From positions 372,001 through 436,000 of the forward strand of contig CANMIS010000001.1 in assembly GCA_947498065.1 (NCBI GenBank): 64,000 nucleotides of DNA, read 5' to 3'. Under the pieces are notes generated by a model that saw only the letters and a list, made by a program, of their open reading frames with translations, ran no database searches and had not been told where the DNA came from. Positions 16,926 to 26,748 of the stretch are shown piece after piece; position 1 is the stretch's first letter, and every line of letters begins with the position of its first letter. Source of the stretch: an uncultured Erythrobacter sp. GTDB taxonomy: Bacteria; Pseudomonadota; Alphaproteobacteria; Sphingomonadales; Sphingomonadaceae. Made by a program: the position numbers and the translations under genes.

Positions 16926-18593
16926 ATGGCTGAAGAGAAAACTGAGCAACGGGTCGGTAAGGCCGAGCGCGACATTGTTGCGCTGGGAATTGCCACCGCT
17001 GCGATCATTATTTTTGTTGGTATCGGCGGCTCTGTAATGGGCGACGTGGTCGAGGCCACTTTTGGCGAGGGCACAGGCCCTGACCGCTTGCTGGTCAACG
17101 CCATGCTGCTGAACATCGCGCTGATCATTTTTGGCTGGCGCCGTTACCGCGAACTCCATTCTGAAATCCAGCAGCGCCGCGCCGCCGAAGAGCAGGCACG
17201 CCGGCTATCCGAAATTGATCCCCTCACCGGCTGCCTCAATCGCCGTTCGATGGCGAAAGCCACCGAAGAACTGCGCAATGGCTCAAACCGCCACGGCCAG
17301 GCCCTCGCCTATGTCATGATTGACCTTGATAACTTTAAGCAAGTCAATGACATGAACGGCCATGCGATAGGCGACAAACTGCTGATCGAACTGGCCGCGC
17401 GGCTTAAAGAAAAGCTTCCAAAAGACGCTTTGCTGGCGCGCCTTGGCGGGGACGAATTTGCCTTCGTCATGCCGTACGATGGCAAGCACCCAGAGCGCAT
17501 TGATGATCAAGTGATCCGCCTGTTTGAAACCGCCACAGCCATCTATCAAGTGGATGAGATGGCGGTTGAGCTGACCATGTCGATTGGCATTGCCACCGAT
17601 CATGATGATCAGGGCTTCAACCCGCTGGTGAGCGACGCGCAGACTTTGATGCATCACGCCGATATCGCGATGTATCACGCCAAGAACCAAGGTAAGAACC
17701 GCTATTACTGGTTTGAGCCAACGATGGAAAACGAGCTGCGTTTCCGCAATGAGCTCGAAACAGGCATTCGCCGCGGTCTTGCGGTTGGTGAGTTTGTGCC
17801 ATTTTATGAGCAGCAGATTGACCTTGAAAGCGGCGATCTGGTTGGCTTTGAAATGCTGGCTCGCTGGCAGTCGCCTCAGTTGGGCCTCGTCAGCCCGGAC
17901 ATCTTTATTCCAATTGCCGAAGATATTGGCGTGATCGGTGATCTGTCTGAAAAGCTGATGGTTGAGGCCTTTGCCGATGCCCGCGATTGGGCCCCTGACC
18001 TCACGCTATCAGTCAACATCTCGCCAATCCAAATGCGCGACCCATGGTTTGCGCAAAAACTTCTGAAGCTGCTGGTCGAGCACAATTTCCCAGCGCACCG
18101 GCTTGAGATTGAAATCACCGAGAGCTGCCTGCACGACAATGTCGGCATGGTCCGCTCTATGATTGCCAGCCTGCGCAACCAAGGCGTCAAGGTCAGCCTC
18201 GACGACTTTGGCACGGGCTATTCCAGTCTTGAACAACTGCGCTCGCTGCCGTTTGACCGGCTCAAGATTGATCGCAGCTTCATCAGCGAGCTGCGCAATC
18301 CGGATGCAAGCTCCAAGATCGTCGATGCGATTGTTTCACTCGGCAATGGCCTGGACATGCCGATCACCGCTGAAGGCATCGAAGATGAGAACATCCTCGA
18401 CCTGCTCAAAACGATGGGCCGCCTGAAAGGCCAGGGCTACCTCTATGGCCGTCCAGAAACCGCCGACCAGGTGCGCATGCGCCTGAAAGCTGCGGGACGC
18501 CTTGTCGAGCAGTCAGACGCGGCTCCTGCACCCCAAGCCAGCGTCCCTGAGAGCACAGTCGATCCCGAGAACCTCAGGCGGGTAGCCGAATAA
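16926..18593 (+). CDS. Membrane GGDEF-EAL protein (cyclic-di-GMP turnover)
   Basis: 555 residues from ATG 16926. Two N-terminal helices (about 17-38 and 57-70) are followed by a short coiled linker, a GGDEF domain and an EAL domain. GGDEF is intact (RLGGDEFAFV, about 174-178), but the RxxD inhibitory site upstream is absent (PKDALLARL). The EAL signature reads EML (GFEMLARW) with the catalytic Glu kept. The other EAL residues are present: SVNIS, EITES, DDFGTGYS, LKIDRSFI, AEGIE. Both making and breaking c-di-GMP is possible. There is no periplasmic sensor domain of note. Confidence 0.92.
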   Translation: MAEEKTEQRVGKAERDIVALGIATAAIIIFVGIGGSVMGDVVEATFGEGTGPDRLLVNAMLLNIALIIFGWRRYRELHSEIQQRRAAEEQARRLSEIDPLTGCLNRRSMAKATEELRNGSNRHGQALAYVMIDLDNFKQVNDMNGHAIGDKLLIELAARLKEKLPKDALLARLGGDEFAFVMPYDGKHPERIDDQVIRLFETATAIYQVDEMAVELTMSIGIATDHDDQGFNPLVSDAQTLMHHADIAMYHAKNQGKNRYYWFEPTMENELRFRNELETGIRRGLAVGEFVPFYEQQIDLESGDLVGFEMLARWQSPQLGLVSPDIFIPIAEDIGVIGDLSEKLMVEAFADARDWAPDLTLSVNISPIQMRDPWFAQKLLKLLVEHNFPAHRLEIEITESCLHDNVGMVRSMIASLRNQGVKVSLDDFGTGYSSLEQLRSLPFDRLKIDRSFISELRNPDASSKIVDAIVSLGNGLDMPITAEGIEDENILDLLKTMGRLKGQGYLYGRPETADQVRMRLKAAGRLVEQSDAAPAPQASVPESTVDPENLRRVAE

Positions 18594-18691
18594 GGCTGCT
18601 TCGCTGAGGCGTCGGCATCGCCCACGCTCAGACAAATCACTGACGCAAAACTGGACGTAGCGACTGCGCGTGCATAAATGCGCTCCAGATC

Positions 18692-19513
18692 ATGCGCACT
18701 CCCTTCATCAAGATGCACGGCCTCGGCAATGACTTCGTGGTGCTCGACGCCCGCGAAACCGCATTGCCTAGCGTCACGAATGCGCTCGCAAAGGCGATTG
18801 CGGATCGGCGCACGGGCATCGGCTGCGATCAGCTTGTCCTGCTGGAGCCTAGCGCTTCGCACGATTTCAAAATGCGCTTCTTCAACAGCGATGGCGGCGA
18901 AGTTGGCGCATGCGGCAATGCCAGCCGCGCGGTGGCGATCCTGCATGGCGAAGCAGCCAAGGTAGAGACCGCTGGCGGAACTCTATCACTTCATCCGAGT
19001 GAAGGCGGCGCCAGCGTCGATATGGGCGTGCCCCGCTTCGATTGGGACGCGATACCGCTCGATTATCCGATGGACACCCTCTCCATGCCGCTTGGCTGGC
19101 CGATGGATGTTGGCGCGCTCGAAAATCCCGCCGCCGTCAATGTCGGCAATCCGCATGCAGTATTCTTCGTCGAGGATGCCGATGCAGTCGACCTAAAGAC
19201 CTACGGCCCCATCATCGAGCATGACGCAGTGTTCCCCGAACGCGTGAACGTCAATGTCGCAAGCCTGATTGAGCCGGATCATTTGCGCCTGCATGTGTGG
19301 GAGCGCGGTACGGGCATTACGCGGGCATGCGGCACTGGGGCCTGCGCCACGGCCGTTGCAGCGGCGCGGCGCGGCATCACCGGACGTGACGTCATGGTGT
19401 CATTGCCCGGCGGTGATCTGCGGATCGAATGGCGCAGCGACGATACGATCCTGATGACGGGCCCGGCGACCGAAGCCTTCCGCGGGACATTTGAGTGGGA
19501 CGATTTCGCATGA
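18692..19513 (+). CDS. dapF: Diaminopimelate epimerase
   Basis: 273 residues. It interconverts LL- and meso-diaminopimelate for lysine and peptidoglycan. The two catalytic cysteines are Cys74 in GACGNASR and the one in 'RACGTGACATAV'. It begins 'MRTPFIKMHGLGNDFVVLDA', the family start. It is the first gene of a coupled operon: its TGA overlaps the ATG of mtaB (ATGA at 19510-19513). Confidence 0.96.
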   Translation: MRTPFIKMHGLGNDFVVLDARETALPSVTNALAKAIADRRTGIGCDQLVLLEPSASHDFKMRFFNSDGGEVGACGNASRAVAILHGEAAKVETAGGTLSLHPSEGGASVDMGVPRFDWDAIPLDYPMDTLSMPLGWPMDVGALENPAAVNVGNPHAVFFVEDADAVDLKTYGPIIEHDAVFPERVNVNVASLIEPDHLRLHVWERGTGITRACGTGACATAVAAARRGITGRDVMVSLPGGDLRIEWRSDDTILMTGPATEAFRGTFEWDDFA

Positions 19514-20700
19514 GCGCGCGCCTCGCCAAGCAACCCGACGTGATCTCGCTCGGCTGCCGCCTCAATATTGCCGAAAGCGAGAAGCTGCGCGCGATGCTGC
19601 CAGACGGCGAAGATGTCGTCGTCGTCAACAGCTGCGCTGTTACCAATGAGGCTGTGCGCCAGACGCGCCAGGCCATCCGCAAGGCTCGCCGTGCCCGCCC
19701 CGATGCGCGCCTGATCGTGACCGGATGCGCTGCCGATATTGAGCGTGAACAACTCGCCGATTTGCCAGAGATCGACGGGCTTATCTCCAACCAGTCAAAG
19801 CTCGATCCGCGCGCCTGGAACCTGCCCAGCGATCACGCGCCGCTTGCCCCGACCAAGACCCGCGCCTTTATCGCGGTGCAGAATGGCTGCGATCACGCCT
19901 GTACCTTTTGCATCATACCGCAGGGGCGCGGCACGAGCCGTTCCATGACCATTGCTGAGGTGCTGAGCGAGGTGGAGCAGCATCTGGAACTTGGCGCGCG
20001 CGAAGTTGTGCTGACGGGGGTCGATGTGACCAGTTGGGGACACGATCTGCCCGACACACCGCCGCTAGGTGCGCTGGTCGGCGCGATCCTTGATCGCTTC
20101 CCGCAGCTCGCCCGCTTGCGCATGTCATCGCTCGACGGCATTGAGATTGACGAGGCTCTGTTTGAGCTCTTCGCCAGCGAGCCGCGCCTTATGCCGCATC
20201 TGCACTTGTCGCTGCAGCATGGCGATGATCTGATCCTTAAGCGGATGAAGCGGCGGCATTTGCGCGGCGATGCGGTGGATCTCGTGCAGCGGCTCAAAGC
20301 ACGCCGCCCTGATATCGCCATTGGTGCAGATCTGATCGCGGGCTTCCCAACCGAAACCGCTGAGCACCATCAGGCAAACCTCTCGATCATTCGCGAGCTG
20401 GACATCGTCCACGGCCATATTTTCCCCTTCTCCCCGCGCGAAGGAACGCCAGCGGCCCGCATGCCTCAACATGACCGCGCGCTCATCAAAGAGCGCGCCG
20501 CTGAGCTGCGCGCGCTAGCGGCCGAAACACGCACCAACTGGCTCGATAGCCTTGTGGGCGAACCACTTCAGGTCCTCGCCGAGGGCGACAACAGCGGCTA
20601 CAGCGAGAGCTATGCTCGCGTCGCTCTGCCGAGCGGCACAGAGCGCGGAACGATATTGACCGTCACACCGACTGCCCATGAGAAAGGCCTGCTGCAATGA
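19510..20700 (+). CDS. mtaB: tRNA t6A37 methylthiotransferase MtaB
   Basis: 396 residues. An N-terminal domain has three cysteines for an iron-sulfur cluster (LGCRLN, NSCAVTN, VTGCAAD), then a radical-SAM core with CDHACTFC, and a C-terminal region of TRAM type. It adds a methylthio group to t6A at position 37 of tRNAs reading ANN codons. 'LGCRLN' and the length favour MtaB over MiaB or RimO. The start is the ATG overlapping the dapF stop. Confidence 0.9.
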   Translation: MSARLAKQPDVISLGCRLNIAESEKLRAMLPDGEDVVVVNSCAVTNEAVRQTRQAIRKARRARPDARLIVTGCAADIEREQLADLPEIDGLISNQSKLDPRAWNLPSDHAPLAPTKTRAFIAVQNGCDHACTFCIIPQGRGTSRSMTIAEVLSEVEQHLELGAREVVLTGVDVTSWGHDLPDTPPLGALVGAILDRFPQLARLRMSSLDGIEIDEALFELFASEPRLMPHLHLSLQHGDDLILKRMKRRHLRGDAVDLVQRLKARRPDIAIGADLIAGFPTETAEHHQANLSIIRELDIVHGHIFPFSPREGTPAARMPQHDRALIKERAAELRALAAETRTNWLDSLVGEPLQVLAEGDNSGYSESYARVALPSGTERGTILTVTPTAHEKGLLQ

Positions 20701-21635
20701 GCGATCCCGAGAATACGGGCTCTAGCTGGAGTGACCGGCTGTTTGGGGGCTTTCGCAAGACCTCTGAGCGGCTGTCCACCAATCTCACCGGCGTGGTCGG
20801 CACGGCAAAGCTCGACGATGCCACATTGGACGAGGTGGAAGACGCACTGATCATCTCAGACCTTGGCCCGTCGGCCGCAGGGAGGATCCGCGCCAAGCTG
20901 TCCGAAAAGCGTTTCGGCCTGGAGATCACTGAGCAGGAATTGAAAGAGGCCGTCGCTGAGGAGATCGCAGAGATCCTGCGCCCGGTGGCGAAACCGCTCG
21001 ACGTGGTTGCCTTCCCCCGCCCGCAAGTGATCCTGGTGATCGGCGTCAACGGGTCCGGCAAGACAACCACCATCGCGAAGCTCGCGCACCTCTTCCAAGA
21101 GGATGATTACGGCGTGATGCTGGCCGCAGGGGACACCTTCCGCGCCGCCGCCATTGGTCAGCTCGCCACTTGGGCAGAGCGTGTCGGCGTGCCCATCGTT
21201 CGCGGGCCAGAGGGCGGTGACCCGGCCTCTATCGTGTTCGATGCAGTGAAAGAGGCGACGGATACCGGCATTGACGCGCTGATTGTGGACACCGCTGGGC
21301 GCCTACAAAACAAGCGCGAGTTGATGGACGAGCTGGAGAAAATCCGCCGCGTTCTGGGCCGGCTCAATCCAGAGGCACCGCATGATGTTGTGCTGGTTCT
21401 GGATGCGACCAATGGGCAAAACGCCTTGTCCCAGATCGATGTGTTCAAAGAGGTCGCGGGTGTGACCGGCCTGATCATGACCAAGCTGGATGGAACCGCG
21501 CGCGGCGGGGTGCTGGTGGCGGCGGCGGAGCAATATGGCCTGCCTATCCACGCGATCGGCGTTGGCGAGACCATGGATGATCTGCGCCCGTTCGACCCCG
21601 ATCTGGTTGCCAAAGTTATTGCAGGAGTGGCGTAA
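20697..21635 (+). CDS. ftsY: Signal recognition particle receptor FtsY
   Basis: 312 residues, compact form with a very short acidic A region, then N and G domains: G1 'GVNGSGKTTTIAKL', 'AAGDTFRAAA', 'DTAGR', 'TKLDGTARGG'. It docks ribosome-SRP complexes at the membrane. Its ATG overlaps the mtaB stop (ATGA). Its partner RNA, ffs, is also in this window at 63193-63289. Confidence 0.96.
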   Translation: MSDPENTGSSWSDRLFGGFRKTSERLSTNLTGVVGTAKLDDATLDEVEDALIISDLGPSAAGRIRAKLSEKRFGLEITEQELKEAVAEEIAEILRPVAKPLDVVAFPRPQVILVIGVNGSGKTTTIAKLAHLFQEDDYGVMLAAGDTFRAAAIGQLATWAERVGVPIVRGPEGGDPASIVFDAVKEATDTGIDALIVDTAGRLQNKRELMDELEKIRRVLGRLNPEAPHDVVLVLDATNGQNALSQIDVFKEVAGVTGLIMTKLDGTARGGVLVAAAEQYGLPIHAIGVGETMDDLRPFDPDLVAKVIAGVA

Positions 21636-22294
21636 TGCCAGACACAGAAACCGCCGCCCCACCTGCAAAAAAAGCAGGCTCAGGCTGGCTCAACGTCGCG
21701 GTCGATTACGGGCCGCTGCTGGTCTTCCTCAGCGTCTACAAATTTTACGCGCCGGATGAGCCTGAGCCGATCAGCGAGCTCTCCGCGATCATTCGCGGCA
21801 CTGGCGCGTTCATGGTTGCGGCTCTTATCGCGCTGGCGGTGTCGAAATGGCGGCTGGGCAAAATCTCGCCGATGCTGTGGTTCTCCACCGCCCTCATCGT
21901 GGGGTTTGGCGGCTTGACGATCTTCCTCGGCGATCCGGTGTTCGTGCAGCTGAAGCCGACAATCATCTACGGCTTCTTCGGAGTGGCCCTGCTGGTCGGT
22001 TGGAAAATGGGCAAGGCGCTGCTCAAGATCCTGCTGGAGGCCGCGTTCGAGGGCCTGACAGACGAAGGCTGGCTGAAGCTGTCACGCAATTGGGGCGTGT
22101 TCTTCCTCGCGCTGGCTGCGCTCAACGAGGGCCTGCGCGCCTATATGACCTTTGAGGGCTGGCTTTGGGCCAAGCTGTGGGTGTTCCTGCCGCTCACCTT
22201 TCTGTTCACCTTCGCCAATATCCCGATGCTGCTGAAGAATGGGCTGGATCTGGGTGAGGATGACAAGGCCGAGGCAAAAGACGAAACGCCTTAA
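21635..22294 (+). CDS. yciB: Inner membrane protein YciB / IspZ family
   Basis: 219 residues with about five hydrophobic helices and the family features 'DYGPLLVFLSVYKF', 'KPTIIYGFFG', 'NWGVFFLALAALNEGLRAY'. YciB/IspZ is linked to cell-envelope integrity and septation. Its ATG overlaps the ftsY stop (TAATG), so it is the fourth gene of the coupled operon. It has an acidic, charged C-terminal tail. Confidence 0.9.
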   Translation: MPDTETAAPPAKKAGSGWLNVAVDYGPLLVFLSVYKFYAPDEPEPISELSAIIRGTGAFMVAALIALAVSKWRLGKISPMLWFSTALIVGFGGLTIFLGDPVFVQLKPTIIYGFFGVALLVGWKMGKALLKILLEAAFEGLTDEGWLKLSRNWGVFFLALAALNEGLRAYMTFEGWLWAKLWVFLPLTFLFTFANIPMLLKNGLDLGEDDKAEAKDETP

Positions 22295-22491
22295 GCGGCG
22301 CAGTCTTCCCAGCCGAGCGGCGCGCGGTCACAATTGGCATAAAGCGCGCGGCGAGCGCGCTCTTGCAAGACATCGCGCACGACCTGTTCTTGATTGTCGG
22401 TTGAGCGGGTTGTGGTGATGACATTCAGATAGCGACCATGGCCATATTTGGCCTCGCGCGGTCCGGATGCGAAAATGCGATGTGCAGTCAT
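22291..22491 (-). CDS. Small conserved-looking cytosolic protein, unknown
   Basis: 66 residues, 'MTAHRIFASGPREAKYGHGR' start, with two cysteines near the end (ANCDRAPLGWEDCAA). Its stop overlaps the end of yciB by 4 bp, convergently. GAGAAGGCAAATG is a fair ribosome-binding site. I recognise no domain. The 220 bp upstream (22492-22711) hold no gene that I can support, only an inverted repeat GTAAC-ATCTT-GTTAC at 22559-22573. Confidence 0.55.
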   Translation of the reverse strand: MTAHRIFASGPREAKYGHGRYLNVITTTRSTDNQEQVVRDVLQERARRALYANCDRAPLGWEDCAA

Positions 22492-22711
22492 TTGCCTTCT
22501 CTTTCTTTGATGACTGCGGCCATCTACCTTCGCCCAGATTCGTTCAACCTATGGGCGTGTAACATCTTGTTACGGTCGACAGGTGTGGCTCGTTTTGATC
22601 TTAAGAGAACACATCAGGCGGAAGAGCGTACTTGCTGTTGCGCTTCTCATTCCCGGTGCTGATCAAACGTAACTTGGTACTGAGTAAGAATGCAGAAAAT
22701 AACTTTTCAAT

Positions 22712-23521
22712 TCAATCAGCCGGGTCGATTGACTGCCATTCGCGAAAAAGCTTCCGGAACTTTTCGTTCTCATCGAACAAGTACGGCAACGGATTTACAG
22801 GCGTTTGGGCAATCCGAACTTCGTAGATCGCATAGCCACCTTTTGGTTTTCCAACCACGGTCCTAGGGGAGACTATGCGCCCTTTGAGACGTGGGCGGTC
22901 TCTGAGGTTGCCGATGATCGAAATAATCTCACTTCCATGGTCAATTTTGACGTAGTTCCCGTAGTTGGGGTGATAGCCAGATTCGACGACCAAGCCAGAT
23001 GCTGGCGCAAACACATCAGAACCGGGATCTGCTGGCAAATTCACAGCAGGCTTATCGGTTATGACCACACCTTCCGGTGAGACCCCCCGCACTGGCGAAA
23101 ATGATGGAACATGAGTTCTCACAAGGACTGGATTTGAATTCCGGAGCCTTCCAGAAATCGCATCCTCAAACACCCCACGAAGCAATAGCGAGGGGCGACT
23201 TGCCAAGCGCCTACCATCTGAAAGGCGGATGACTCTGCATGGAGTTGGGCAATAGGCAGACCATTTTTTAGCGCCTGCCTCATCAATTGCGACCACTTCA
23301 TGCTCACCTTGATCGTTCATTCCGAAGTACCGGAACCCACTTAGGTAAGCGAAAGCGGCACCCTGTCTTTTTTCTTCTGCCGTCAGCTCTGGTTGATAGA
23401 AATAGGTATCTCCCTCCTTCGATACATAGTTCTCGCGCGCAATCGCCGATTGCGAAAGCAACAGACCAAATGCCGTCGCTAAAGCAACAAAAGAGTGCAG
23501 AAAGGTTGGATTGCTAGGCAT
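22712..23521 (-). CDS. Secreted degenerate LytM/M23-like protein
   Basis: 269 residues with a signal peptide (about 1-28, SQSAIARE). The C-terminal half (about 165-262) follows the M23 fold: 'DVFAPASGLVVESGYHPNYG', 'NYVKIDHGSEIISIIGNL', 'VVGKPKGGYAIYEVR', 'TPVNPLPYLF'. The usual HxxxD and HxH zinc ligands are not there: the position after the first strand reads PADPGSD, the 'YAHL' position reads IIGNL, and HFEVR is YEVR. So it probably does not cut peptidoglycan but could activate an amidase, as EnvC and NlpD do. By sampled lines the gene is near 50% GC against about 60% around it, hinting at transfer. Confidence 0.75.
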   Translation of the reverse strand: MPSNPTFLHSFVALATAFGLLLSQSAIARENYVSKEGDTYFYQPELTAEEKRQGAAFAYLSGFRYFGMNDQGEHEVVAIDEAGAKKWSAYCPTPCRVIRLSDGRRLASRPSLLLRGVFEDAISGRLRNSNPVLVRTHVPSFSPVRGVSPEGVVITDKPAVNLPADPGSDVFAPASGLVVESGYHPNYGNYVKIDHGSEIISIIGNLRDRPRLKGRIVSPRTVVGKPKGGYAIYEVRIAQTPVNPLPYLFDENEKFRKLFREWQSIDPAD

Positions 23522-23552
23522 GTCTATGATGCACGAGATAGCCGAAAGAAGG

Positions 23553-25475
23553 CTAAATCTCCACCTGGCTGCCTAGCTCCACCACACGGTTGGTTGGGAG
23601 CCTGAAGAACTCCATCGCCGTCGCTGCGTTTCTAAGCATCCACGCAAAGATCTTCTCGCGCCAGATCGGCATGCCCGGCTTGTCGCTTGGCAGCAGGGTT
23701 TGGCGCGAGAGGAAGAAGCTAGTGTGCATCATGTCAAACTCACCGCCGCACTGCTCCATCTGCTTCAGGCCCAGCGGGACGTTCGTCTCTTCCATAAAGC
23801 CATAGCGCAGCACCGCGCGGTAGAACCCGTCGCCCATATCGGTATACTCGCAGCGGCTGCTCGGATCGACATAGGGCACGTCCTGAATATCGACCGTCAG
23901 GATCACCACGCGTTCGTGCAGCACCTTGTTGTGCTTGATATTGTGCAACAGCGCAGAGGGCACGCCAGCGGTGCTGGAGGCCATAAAGATCGCCGTGCCC
24001 GGTACGCGCGTGGCGGAATTCTTGGCGGACTTGGCGAATATCTCCATGGGCAGAGCAACCTCGCTCATCCGGTCGCGCATCAGCTTGCGCCCGCGCGCCC
24101 ATGTGGTGAGCAGCAGGAAGGCGATGAAACCGACCATGAGCGGGAACCACCCGCCGTCCGGCACCTTGGTAAGGTTCGCGGCGAAGTAGGCGCCATCGAC
24201 GATCAGGAACAGGATCACGACGGGCGCGGCGTACCACCACTTCCATTTCCACACGCCAACCAGCAGCACCGCCATCAGCAGCGTGTCGATCGTGACCGCA
24301 CCGGTCACCGCGATGCCATAGGCGCTGGCGAGGTTGGAGGAGTTCTGGAACGTCAGCACCAGAATGATCACCGCCACCATCAGCGCCCAATTCACGACTG
24401 GAATGTAAATCTGACCGCCTTCAGTCTCGCTGGTGTGGCGGATCGACAGGCGCGGAATATAGCCCATTTGGATTGCTTGGTGCGTGATCGAGAACGCGCC
24501 CGAAATAACCGCTTGGCTGGCGATAAAGGTTGCGACTGTCGCCAGGAACACCAGCGGTAGGCGCCATTCCTCGCTCGCAAGGAAGAAGAACGGGCTCTGG
24601 ATGGCTTCGGCGGCTTGTTCCGGCGGCAAGCCGATGATCATTGCGCCTTGCCCAAAGTAATTGAGCAGCAGGCAGGGCATGACAAAGCCGAACCACGAAA
24701 GCCGCATCGGGCCGCGGCCAAAGTGCCCCATATCGGAATAAAGCGCCTCTGAACCGGTCACCGCCAGAACGACTGAGCCCAGCGCCAGAAACGCGAGCCA
24801 GCCATCAAGGACAAAGAAATTCACTGCGTGATAGGGGTTGAGCGCCCACAGGATCTCTGGCGTGTTGAATATCTGCCACGCGCCCATGCTGGCGATGACG
24901 GTGAAGTACACAATCATCACCGGGGCAAACAGCGCCCCAACCTTCGCCGTGCCGCGTTTTTGCAGCATGAACAGGAATACGAGCAGGCCCAGCGCAATTG
25001 GGATAACGAAACGCTGCAATCCGGGGTCCACCACCGTTAGGCCTTCGACCGCAGACAGGACCGAAATCGCGGGCGTAATCATGCTGTCGCCGTAGAACAG
25101 CGAGGTCGCAAACACGCCCAGCAGCAGCGCCACCCAGCCATATTTGGATTTGCTGAGCTGGCTGGAAATCAGCGCAACCAGAGCGAGCGAACCGCCCTGC
25201 CCCTTGTTATCGGCGCGCATCAGGATCGTGACATATTGGATCGAGACGACCAGTGTCATCGACCAGAAGATCAGGCTGATGACGCCCAGAACATGCGCGT
25301 TATCAACCGCAAGCGGGTGCGGGCCAACAAAGGTTTCACGAAAGGCATAGAGCGGGCTGGTGCCGATATCGCCAAAGACAATACCGATCGCGCCAACCGC
25401 GAGCGCCTTTTTGGACGCGCTATGGCCCTTGCCGCCTTGGGGCGGTTGGTGTGCTGGCGCTGCTGTATCGCTCAT
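23553..25475 (-). CDS. kup: Low-affinity potassium transporter Kup
   Basis: 640 residues, with about 12 membrane helices in the first 440 residues and a cytosolic C-terminal domain. It starts with the family block '[20 protein letters not shown]' at about 27-46. K+ uptake is coupled to protons. Kup genes are often present in several copies in sphingomonads. It stands alone, downstream of a 158-bp gap on its 5' side. Confidence 0.95.
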   Translation of the reverse strand: MSDTAAPAHQPPQGGKGHSASKKALAVGAIGIVFGDIGTSPLYAFRETFVGPHPLAVDNAHVLGVISLIFWSMTLVVSIQYVTILMRADNKGQGGSLALVALISSQLSKSKYGWVALLLGVFATSLFYGDSMITPAISVLSAVEGLTVVDPGLQRFVIPIALGLLVFLFMLQKRGTAKVGALFAPVMIVYFTVIASMGAWQIFNTPEILWALNPYHAVNFFVLDGWLAFLALGSVVLAVTGSEALYSDMGHFGRGPMRLSWFGFVMPCLLLNYFGQGAMIIGLPPEQAAEAIQSPFFFLASEEWRLPLVFLATVATFIASQAVISGAFSITHQAIQMGYIPRLSIRHTSETEGGQIYIPVVNWALMVAVIILVLTFQNSSNLASAYGIAVTGAVTIDTLLMAVLLVGVWKWKWWYAAPVVILFLIVDGAYFAANLTKVPDGGWFPLMVGFIAFLLLTTWARGRKLMRDRMSEVALPMEIFAKSAKNSATRVPGTAIFMASSTAGVPSALLHNIKHNKVLHERVVILTVDIQDVPYVDPSSRCEYTDMGDGFYRAVLRYGFMEETNVPLGLKQMEQCGGEFDMMHTSFFLSRQTLLPSDKPGMPIWREKIFAWMLRNAATAMEFFRLPTNRVVELGSQVEI

Positions 25476-25633
25476 GCGTAATGGATTTCCCGAAGTAGAG
25501 CCGTGGCCCTATCGATACTGCCCTCGTAAATAAGCCGCCCGATTTAGCGACTCTGCCCCCTCACGAACCATGTGAGGTGGGCGCGCTTAGCACCGCCTTA
25601 CCGGCCCTGCAACTCAGGCGGTGGATGCGCGCC

Positions 25634-26275
25634 TTATTGGGCCGCCGGATTAGGAGCGCCAGAGAGCATGGCATCAATGGCCTCGAGTCGCTGGGTGAGC
25701 TCTGCATGCCACGGCGCATCCTCTGGGGTGCGCTCCAACAGTTCGGCCCAAACGGCGCGCGCCTCGCGCACTTGGCGGTTACGGAAATAGGCCGCGCCGA
25801 GGAAGAAACCCGCGCCCGGATTGGCCGGATCGGCCTTGCTCGCCCGGTCAAAGGCATTATGCGCCGCCGGTGTGACGCTGCCATCGGCGTGCTCAACCAA
25901 AGCCATGCCGAGCGCCAACCAGCCCTCTGCATGCCCCGGATTATCCGCGAGGCCGCCGCGCAGCAGGCCTGCGGCATCAGAGAAGCGCCCGCGCCGAGCA
26001 AAGCCATCGGATACGGTGAGATAGTTTGGTTTGGGCACGCCCGCGTCAAATAGAGCGCGGCGCGCTTCGACCATTTGTTCGCCAGAGCGCGGCTCCTGCA
26101 CCATCGCGGCTTTTGGGCTGCCGGGCTGGCTGGCGCTGCCCTGCCAAGCATAGCCGGTAAGACCGAACACCAAGACCGCGCCAAACAGCGTCCAGCTCGA
26201 TTTCGGCAGGCGCAGCACGAATGCGGCAAAGCCAAACGCGGCAAGCGCCAGGAGTGAGACGGCAATCCAGCCCAT
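25634..26275 (-). CDS. ccmI: Cytochrome c maturation protein CcmI (CycH-like), TPR
   Basis: 214 residues from the ATG at 26275, which overlaps the ccmH stop. Two N-terminal helices are followed by a periplasmic TPR-like region ('AAGLLRGGLADNPGHAEGWL', 'AFDRASKADPANPGAGFFLG'). CcmI brings apocytochrome c to the haem-ligation machinery. It is the last gene of the ccm operon. It is shorter than classical CcmI/CycH (about 400 residues). A longer in-frame start at 26464 would lie inside ccmH and is rejected. Confidence 0.8.
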   Translation of the reverse strand: MGWIAVSLLALAAFGFAAFVLRLPKSSWTLFGAVLVFGLTGYAWQGSASQPGSPKAAMVQEPRSGEQMVEARRALFDAGVPKPNYLTVSDGFARRGRFSDAAGLLRGGLADNPGHAEGWLALGMALVEHADGSVTPAAHNAFDRASKADPANPGAGFFLGAAYFRNRQVREARAVWAELLERTPEDAPWHAELTQRLEAIDAMLSGAPNPAAQ

Positions 26276-26748
26276 TACGCGCTTTCCTCTGAAGTGGACG
26301 CGCTCTTCGCGTCCTCGCCATCGGAGCGTTTGCGCCCCAGACGGCGGAACAACAGCAGGAAACCGAAGCCAAAAATGATCGCTGGGACTAAAAACAGCGG
26401 CCAAGTCGTGGAGCTGACCTCCGGCTGGTAGCTGACATAATCGCCATAACGCACGATCAACCATTGGCGGATCGCCCCCGGCTCTTCCCCAGCGGCAAGG
26501 CGCGAGCGGACCTGATGGCGCATATCACCGGCCATCGGCGCATCGCTGTCGTGGATGTTCTGGCTCTGACAGGTGAGGCAGCGCAGCGTCGCCATCAGCT
26601 CAACGGCCTGCGCTTCCAGCGCGGGGTCTTCCAGCTGCGTATAGGCATAGGGCGCCGGCGGCAGTGAATCTTGCGCGGTCAGCGGCACGCTGAGCAACGC
26701 CATAGGTGCGAGCACGGCGGCAAGCAGAGCGGAGTAGAGCGCCCTCAC
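26275..26748 (-). CDS. ccmH: Cytochrome c maturation thiol protein CcmH
   Basis: 157 residues: signal peptide, a periplasmic three-helix domain with the LRCLTCQS motif (LRCxxC, about residue 55) that reduces apocytochrome c, then a C-terminal helix (VPAIIFGFGFLLLF). 'WLIVRYGDYVSYQP' is typical of the family. Start and stop overlap ccmG and ccmI. Confidence 0.93.
   Translation of the reverse strand: MRALYSALLAAVLAPMALLSVPLTAQDSLPPAPYAYTQLEDPALEAQAVELMATLRCLTCQSQNIHDSDAPMAGDMRHQVRSRLAAGEEPGAIRQWLIVRYGDYVSYQPEVSSTTWPLFLVPAIIFGFGFLLLFRRLGRKRSDGEDAKSASTSEESA

Noticed and set aside
23700..24560. Plus-strand open frame of 286 codons opposite kup
   Set aside because: His/Arg/Gln-rich antisense shadow of kup with no ribosome-binding site; kup is certain.
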